A stretch of DNA of 36,794 nt from Desulfovibrio sp. (GTDB taxonomy: Bacteria; Desulfobacterota; Desulfovibrionia; Desulfovibrionales; Desulfovibrionaceae). Location of the stretch: contig JAFQNG010000055.1 in the NCBI GenBank assembly GCA_017396005.1, forward strand, positions 1 through 36,794. Reading direction: 5' to 3'. Position 1 is the first letter of the stretch, and the number at the start of each line of letters is the position of its first letter. The notes under the pieces were generated by a model. That model saw only the letters and a list, made by a program, of their open reading frames with translations. It did no database searches and was not told the DNA's origin. Below, one piece after another: positions 33,271-36,794 of this stretch. The position numbers and the translations under genes were made by a program.

Positions 33271-33582
33271 CTAGAAAATACCAGGCAGGCGGATACCGCC
33301 GGAAATATTGCTCATCTCCCGTTCCATGGTCTCCCGGGCGATGCGCCCGGCCTCATTGACGGCTGCCAGGATGAGATCCTGCAGCATCTCCACGTCACCG
33401 CCTTCAAGGGCCTTGGGGTCGATGGTCAGCTTTCGCAGCTCCTGCTTGCCGGAGACTTCAGCCCTGACCATACCGCCACCACTGGCGGCCTCATAGGTAC
33501 GTTCGCCCATTTCCTGCTGGAGTTTGGCCAGCTTGCCCTGCATCACCTGCGCCTGACGCAGGATGTCGTTCATATTACGCAT
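33271..33582 (-). CDS. ebfC: Nucleoid-associated protein YbaB/EbfC
   Basis: Small DNA-binding protein of 103 residues. It has the N-terminal QAQVMQGKLAKLQQEMGE helix, the KLTIDPKALEGGDVEMLQD strand-helix and the C-terminal helix typical of the family, which binds DNA as a tweezer-shaped dimer. AAGGAG lies six bases before the ATG at 33582. The start overlaps the dnaX stop by eight bases. Confidence 0.94.
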   Translation of the reverse strand: MRNMNDILRQAQVMQGKLAKLQQEMGERTYEAASGGGMVRAEVSGKQELRKLTIDPKALEGGDVEMLQDLILAAVNEAGRIARETMEREMSNISGGIRLPGIF

Positions 33583-35191
33583 GCTTTTCTCCTTGGCTTG
33601 TACTGGTTCTGTTTACGGGGCCGCAATCGGTTACAGTAGCCTTCAGTATGTCAAGGCAGTCCTGCAGCTTGGGGTTGCGGCTGAATTCTTCAACAAGTTC
33701 TTTGTGAGTGCGCGGTGGCTTGGGGCATACCAGCTCCAGTCGCGTCCCTCCCGCGCCATAGGCGGCCAAAGCGGCCTCCAGCGCTGGGCGCTGGGCCTCC
33801 AGCAGAGTGAACTGGGCCTGTGCGGCAGGTACCAGCCGCAGACTGCCTTCCTGCCAGCTGACCTCAAGACCGCGTAATACATGGGCCTGAGGTGCGGGCC
33901 GCCCGGCAGCCAGCTCTCCGGCACAAAATTCCTGAAAGGCCTTCCAGTCACGCCGTGCCGCAACTGCAGCAGCTCTCCGCGCTGGCATGGCAGGGGGGGG
34001 CTTTTCGCCGGGGGGGCCTGACGGGCTTTCATCATGTGCGGCTCTGGCTGGCATTGGCCCGGCCGTATTCTGCACCGGCAGATGTTCCAGCGGCAGAAGC
34101 TGTGGCAAGAGTGCCAGATTGAGCAGCAGCAGCTCCAGTGCAGCTGCCGGTTCCGGGCTTTGAACGATGCCGCGCTGGGCATCCAGCGTCATCTGCCAGG
34201 CCGCATGCAGATGCCCCGGGCTGAAGCGGGCAGCCGCATTCTGCAGAAAGGCGCCTTCATCGGCAGGCAGATGCAGACTGGGCAAAAGAGCTGCCCCACC
34301 CTGCCGCAGCAGAAAGAGATCACGCCAGCAGCCTGCCAGTTCACGCACAAAAAAGCCTATGTCCACGCCCTGCTGCAATATCTTCCCTGTGAGCGCAGCC
34401 ACAGCAGCGCAGTCACGCCCCTGCAGGGCGTCAAAAAGTGCAGCATAGACCTCCTGTCCGGCCAGGCCCAGTACCTGGCGGGTAGCCTCTGCTGTCAACA
34501 CATCCCCGCCCAGGGCCAGTACCTGATCCAGCAATGACATACCGTCGCGCACACTGCCTGCGGCGCGCCGGGCCAGCAGGCGCACAGCGCCCTCTTCAAA
34601 AGGCTTTTCCTCACGCTGTAAAACCTGGCTGAGATGCGCGGTCAGGGTGTCTTCTGACAAATGGCGAAAGACGAAATGCTGGCAGCGGCTGACAATGGTA
34701 GGCAGAAACTTATGCGCTTCTGTAGTAGCAAAAATGAAGACCACCCGTTCCGGAGGCTCTTCCAGCGTCTTGAGCAGAGCATTGAAGGCGCTGCGCGACA
34801 GCATATGGGCTTCATCTATGATGAAAACCTTGTAACGCCCCTCCATGGGGGCATAGCCAATGGTCTCTCGCAGCGCCCGGGCATCCTCGACGCCATTGTT
34901 GGAGGCACCGTCTATCTCGGCCACATCCACATGGCTGCCCTGGGTTATCTTACGGCACTGAGCGCATTGATTACATGGCTCAGTGGCAGGGCCACGCTCG
35001 CAGTTCAGGGCTTTTGCAAAGATGCGTGCAATAGTGGTCTTACCTACGCCCCGCGTACCGCTTAGCAGGTAGGCAGCTGCAGGGCGGGATTCGGCGGCCG
35101 CACGCGAGAGCACAGCCTTGACCATGTCCTGCCCGGCTACCTGACTGAAGGTCTGAGGGCGGTACCGCGCTGCAAGGGAAAGATGCTTCAT
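33575..35191 (-). CDS. dnaX: DNA polymerase III tau/gamma subunit DnaX
   Basis: Clamp-loader ATPase of 538 residues. Walker A GTRGVGKTT is at about 45-53, the zinc cysteines at about 64, 73, 76 and 79, Walker B IIDEAH and the sensor/arginine-finger region TIVSRCQHF follow, then a Pro/Ala-rich linker (about 375-410) and a tau-like C-terminus. I chose the ATG at 35191 because MKHLSLAARYRPQTF aligns with the usual DnaX start; a GTG at 35227 lies inside the ilvE terminator. No Shine-Dalgarno is seen before either. No obvious A-rich slippery heptamer for gamma production was noticed. Confidence 0.94.
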   Translation of the reverse strand: MKHLSLAARYRPQTFSQVAGQDMVKAVLSRAAAESRPAAAYLLSGTRGVGKTTIARIFAKALNCERGPATEPCNQCAQCRKITQGSHVDVAEIDGASNNGVEDARALRETIGYAPMEGRYKVFIIDEAHMLSRSAFNALLKTLEEPPERVVFIFATTEAHKFLPTIVSRCQHFVFRHLSEDTLTAHLSQVLQREEKPFEEGAVRLLARRAAGSVRDGMSLLDQVLALGGDVLTAEATRQVLGLAGQEVYAALFDALQGRDCAAVAALTGKILQQGVDIGFFVRELAGCWRDLFLLRQGGAALLPSLHLPADEGAFLQNAAARFSPGHLHAAWQMTLDAQRGIVQSPEPAAALELLLLNLALLPQLLPLEHLPVQNTAGPMPARAAHDESPSGPPGEKPPPAMPARRAAAVAARRDWKAFQEFCAGELAAGRPAPQAHVLRGLEVSWQEGSLRLVPAAQAQFTLLEAQRPALEAALAAYGAGGTRLELVCPKPPRTHKELVEEFSRNPKLQDCLDILKATVTDCGPVNRTSTSQGEKHA

Positions 35192-35198
35192 ATTCGGC

Positions 35199-35229
35199 AA
35201 AAACGACCGTGCCGGGCGAGCCGGCACGG
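35199..35229 (-). terminator. Rho-independent terminator of ilvE, abutting the dnaX start
   Basis: Minus strand: perfect 9-bp stem CCGTGCCGG / CCGGCACGG (35207-35229) with a five-base loop, then TCG and TTTTT (35199-35203). It begins nine bases past the ilvE stop, and its T-run ends seven bases before the dnaX ATG. Confidence 0.75.
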
Positions 35230-35238
35230 CGAACGGCT

Positions 35239-36159
35239 CTACACGCTGTAACGGTGCAGCCAGCCTTCGTATTGCGGGCTTTCACCCTTGACCAGCTTGA
35301 AAAACTCACGTTGCAGATGCTGTGTGACAGGCCCGGCCTTGCCTTCACCTATGCTGCGATTGTCAAGCTCGCGTATGGGCGTCAGTTCAGCCGCTGTGCC
35401 GGTAAAGAAGGCTTCATCGGCAATATAGAATTCATCGCGGGTGAACTGCTGCTCCACCACGGTATAGCCCAGGTCCTGCGCCAGGGTCATGATGGACTGA
35501 CGGGTAATGCCGCCCAGGATGGACGTCCACGGTGTTGTTTTGACGATGCCGTCACGCACAATGAAAATATTCTCACCCGTGGCCTCAGATACATAGCCGT
35601 TGGTATCCAGCATGACAGCCTCGTCATAGCCGTCTTCCTTGGCTTCGATCTTGGCCAGGATGGAATTGACATAGTTACCGGCAGCCTTGGCCTTGGACAT
35701 GGTGGTATTGACGTGGGCACGGGCAAAGGTGCTTGTTTTGACACGAATGCCCTTTTCAAGGGCTTCGGCACCCAGATAAGCCCCCCACGGCCAGACAGCG
35801 ATGATGGTCTGCACAGGGTTCTGGCCAGGGTAAACCCCCATTTCACCATAGCCCACGAAAGACAACGGGCGAATATAGCCAGCAGCCAGTTTATTGACCG
35901 TCAGGGTCTCAAGGCAGGCATCGGCCAGCTGTTCGGCAGTATAGGGCAAAGCCATGCGCATGATTTTGGCAGAATTGCAAAGACGCTTGCAATGGTCCTC
36001 CAAACGGAAGACGGCAGAACCGCCACCCGTGCAGGCATAGGCGCGAATACCTTCAAACACACCGCTGCCATAGTGCAGGGCATGGGTGAGCACATGGACC
36101 TGCGCCTCATCCCAGGGCAACATCTTACCGTCGAACCAGATATACTTCATGGTCTGCAT
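35239..36159 (-). CDS. ilvE: Branched-chain amino acid aminotransferase IlvE
   Basis: PLP-dependent fold-type IV transaminase of 306 residues, the last step of Leu, Ile and Val synthesis. It shows HALHYGSGVFEGIRAY at the N-terminus, YIRPLSFVGYGEMGV, the PLP lysine at about residue 158 in SKAKAAGNYVNSILAK and the E-A-T-G-E-N-I-F motif (VSEATGENIFIV). GAGG precedes the ATG at 36159 by six bases. A single-gene unit ended by the hairpin at 35207-35229. No leader peptide with clustered Leu/Ile/Val codons was recognised upstream. Confidence 0.96.
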   Translation of the reverse strand: MQTMKYIWFDGKMLPWDEAQVHVLTHALHYGSGVFEGIRAYACTGGGSAVFRLEDHCKRLCNSAKIMRMALPYTAEQLADACLETLTVNKLAAGYIRPLSFVGYGEMGVYPGQNPVQTIIAVWPWGAYLGAEALEKGIRVKTSTFARAHVNTTMSKAKAAGNYVNSILAKIEAKEDGYDEAVMLDTNGYVSEATGENIFIVRDGIVKTTPWTSILGGITRQSIMTLAQDLGYTVVEQQFTRDEFYIADEAFFTGTAAELTPIRELDNRSIGEGKAGPVTQHLQREFFKLVKGESPQYEGWLHRYSV

Positions 36160-36422
36160 AGCGAACCTCGCAAGAGCAGTTGAATGGAAAGGGCCGCACG
36201 ATCAGCGCCCGCGTAAGTGTTGAAGCTTACTGGAAAGCTCCCGGCAAGGCAAGTATCCCCTGCTGCTCTTCATGGCCGACACATCTGGAATCTGAATGCC
36301 ATCTGCCAGGAGACGCAAGGCCATACAGAGCAAGGGATATGCCGGACCAGACTTTGAAGCTTTGAAAAAAAAGAGAAAAAAACCGAAAAAAAGAGAGGTT
36401 CGTAACCATCTGAAATAATTGA
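36160..36422. other. Intergenic region upstream of ilvE without a supportable gene
   Basis: No convincing gene, tRNA or structured RNA was seen. A weak ilvE promoter could be TTGCCT-N17-TAAGCT on the minus strand around 36228-36256. Near 36364-36395 there are three long A-runs (T-runs on the minus strand) in otherwise GC-rich DNA. A minus-strand reading frame of 87 codons (36202-36465) has no ribosome binding site or recognisable content and begins inside the repeat. Confidence 0.4.
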
Positions 36423-36463
36423 GATTCATCGACAGACCGACTGTCGATGAATCGTTGTTTTTC
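36423..36463 (+). repeat. Left repeat: 31-bp dyad, also terminator-like
   Basis: Perfect dyad with 13-base arms GATTCATCGACAG / CTGTCGATGAATC around a five-base centre ACCGA (36423-36453), followed on the plus strand by GTTGTTTTTC. Its 19 bases at 36431-36449 (GACAGACCGACTGTCGATG) recur as an exact reverse complement at 36592-36610. The arm-centre-arm form resembles core sites of site-specific recombinases; as RNA it could also terminate a plus-strand transcript. Confidence 0.75.
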
Positions 36464-36591
36464 AATAGCTGAGAGGCCTGTTTTTGGCAATACCCTCTCT
36501 TAAGCCCTATAATTTTATCAGACGTTTACAAAAATAAATACAATAAATTAAGTATGTTACATATTATTTAACACTCTCTGACAAACTCTGT
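36450..36591. other. Candidate invertible segment carrying a promoter
   Basis: A 142-base AT-rich stretch bounded by exact 19-base inverted repeats. It contains one strong outward promoter facing the glycosyltransferase-like gene. If the repeats recombine, the promoter would instead face ilvE. No strong promoter was recognised on the opposite strand of the segment. No recombinase gene is in the window, so inversion is inferred from architecture only. Confidence 0.5.
36484..36513 (+). promoter_or_regulatory. Strong sigma-70-type promoter inside the inverted repeats
   Basis: TTGGCA at 36484-36489 (5 of 6), 18 bases, perfect TATAAT at 36508-36513. The predicted start is near 36520, leaving a leader of about 134 bases that carries the right repeat. 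Confidence 0.7.
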
Positions 36592-36610
36592 CATCGACAG
36601 TCGGTCTGTC
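36592..36610 (-). repeat. Right inverted repeat, exact copy of 36431-36449
   Basis: CATCGACAGTCGGTCTGTC, the exact reverse complement of the left repeat. Its centre is TCGGT (36601-36605), flanked by GACAG and CTGTC; the outer arms match less perfectly than in the left copy. It lies in the untranslated leader of the downstream gene, where it could also fold. Confidence 0.85.
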
Positions 36611-36653
36611 AGTGACGCCTGCAGGCTTCACGACAGCAAAACATGGCGGCAGC

Positions 36654-36794
36654 ATGGAAAGGACAGAACTTACCTTCTCGATCCTGGTGACTACACAGGG
36701 CAGAACGCACGAGCTTGCGGCCTTCATGCGTTCCCTGTGTCAGCAGGGGGGTGTGAGCTGCACGCTTATCGCAGGCATGCAGGAGACGCCCACA
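36654..36794 (+). CDS. Start of a family-2-like glycosyltransferase (truncated by window edge)
   Basis: Only 47 codons are visible from the ATG at 36654. The opening FSILVTTQGRTHELAAFMRS follows the pattern of GT-A (family 2) glycosyltransferases, a hydrophobic strand followed by a polar turn and a helix (compare SVVIPTYNR). That would suit a surface glycan gene. No strong ribosome binding site precedes it. The catalytic DXD region lies beyond the window, so the family call is tentative. Confidence 0.5.
   Translation, partial: MERTELTFSILVTTQGRTHELAAFMRSLCQQGGVSCTLIAGMQETPT

Noticed and set aside
35209-36183. A 324-codon plus-strand frame opposite ilvE
   Set aside because: Mirror of a well-conserved gene with no ribosome binding site or motif of its own.
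36364-36395. T-runs on the minus strand as a terminator
   Set aside because: Only a very weak four-pair hairpin (GGTT/AACC) precedes them, and they lie upstream rather than downstream of ilvE.
36202-36465. Minus-strand frame of 87 codons between the left repeat and ilvE, with a hydrophobic Phe-rich part
   Set aside because: The Phe/Leu content comes from the T-runs at 36364-36395; there is no ribosome binding site and the start falls inside the repeat. It is only worth revisiting if the promoter segment is found inverted toward it.
36423-36610. Repeat-bounded 180-base unit as a MITE-like transposable element
   Set aside because: No target-site duplication flanks the repeats, and the presence of a strong promoter facing the next gene fits an invertible segment better; not fully excluded.

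Overview
The window looks like a chromosomal segment of a Desulfovibrionaceae-type sulfate reducer or close relative: GC-rich, Gram-negative, anaerobic. The pointers are an [FeFe]-hydrogenase maturase (HydG), the futalosine route to menaquinone (MqnA, C, D, E), a two-component SMS/SUF-type Fe-S scaffold (SmsC-SmsB), an NhaC antiporter and a dnaX-ebfC-recR block. No rRNA, tRNA, CRISPR array, transposase or prophage was seen. The species is an inference.

Layout. 1-7977 (minus): hflK-hflC, a CI/LexA-like regulator, an MltB-like lytic transglycosylase, a ketoacyl synthase, an acyl-CoA ligase and hydG (cut off by the left edge), closely spaced and probably largely one transcript. 8221-9648 (plus): a protein with a degenerate receiver domain and helical repeats. 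9660-15191: the menaquinone locus, with mqnD plus a MATE exporter on the minus strand diverging from mqnE-mqnC-mqnA on the plus strand. 15200-19320 (minus): telA, an xpaC-like gene and nhaC. 19515-20600 (plus): an AI-2E-family membrane protein. 20663-21310 (minus): a peroxiredoxin with an AT-rich Fur/PerR-like operator. 21476-22859 (minus): an isolated trpB with its own attenuator, including a leader peptide gene that has three consecutive Trp codons.

23021-31772 (plus) is a long, tightly packed run: a small unknown protein, SmsC and SmsB, then an AT-ACP-dehydratase-like polyketide/fatty-acid-type protein, a TolC-like outer-membrane lipoprotein, an HlyD-like periplasmic adaptor and a Wzx/MOP-type flippase. 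The last four look like an assembly-and-export set for an unknown acyl or lipid product. Unusually, no ABC, RND or MFS pump gene is present. A KAS and an acyl-CoA ligase that could in principle work with it lie about 20 kb upstream in the other operon.

31815-36159 (minus): ilvE, then dnaX-ebfC-recR and a ZIP metal transporter. The right end (36423-36794) holds the most striking structure. Two exact 19-bp inverted repeats flank a 142-bp AT-rich segment with a near-consensus promoter pointing into the start of a glycosyltransferase-like gene. This is the architecture of a phase-variable invertible promoter, although no recombinase gene lies in the window.
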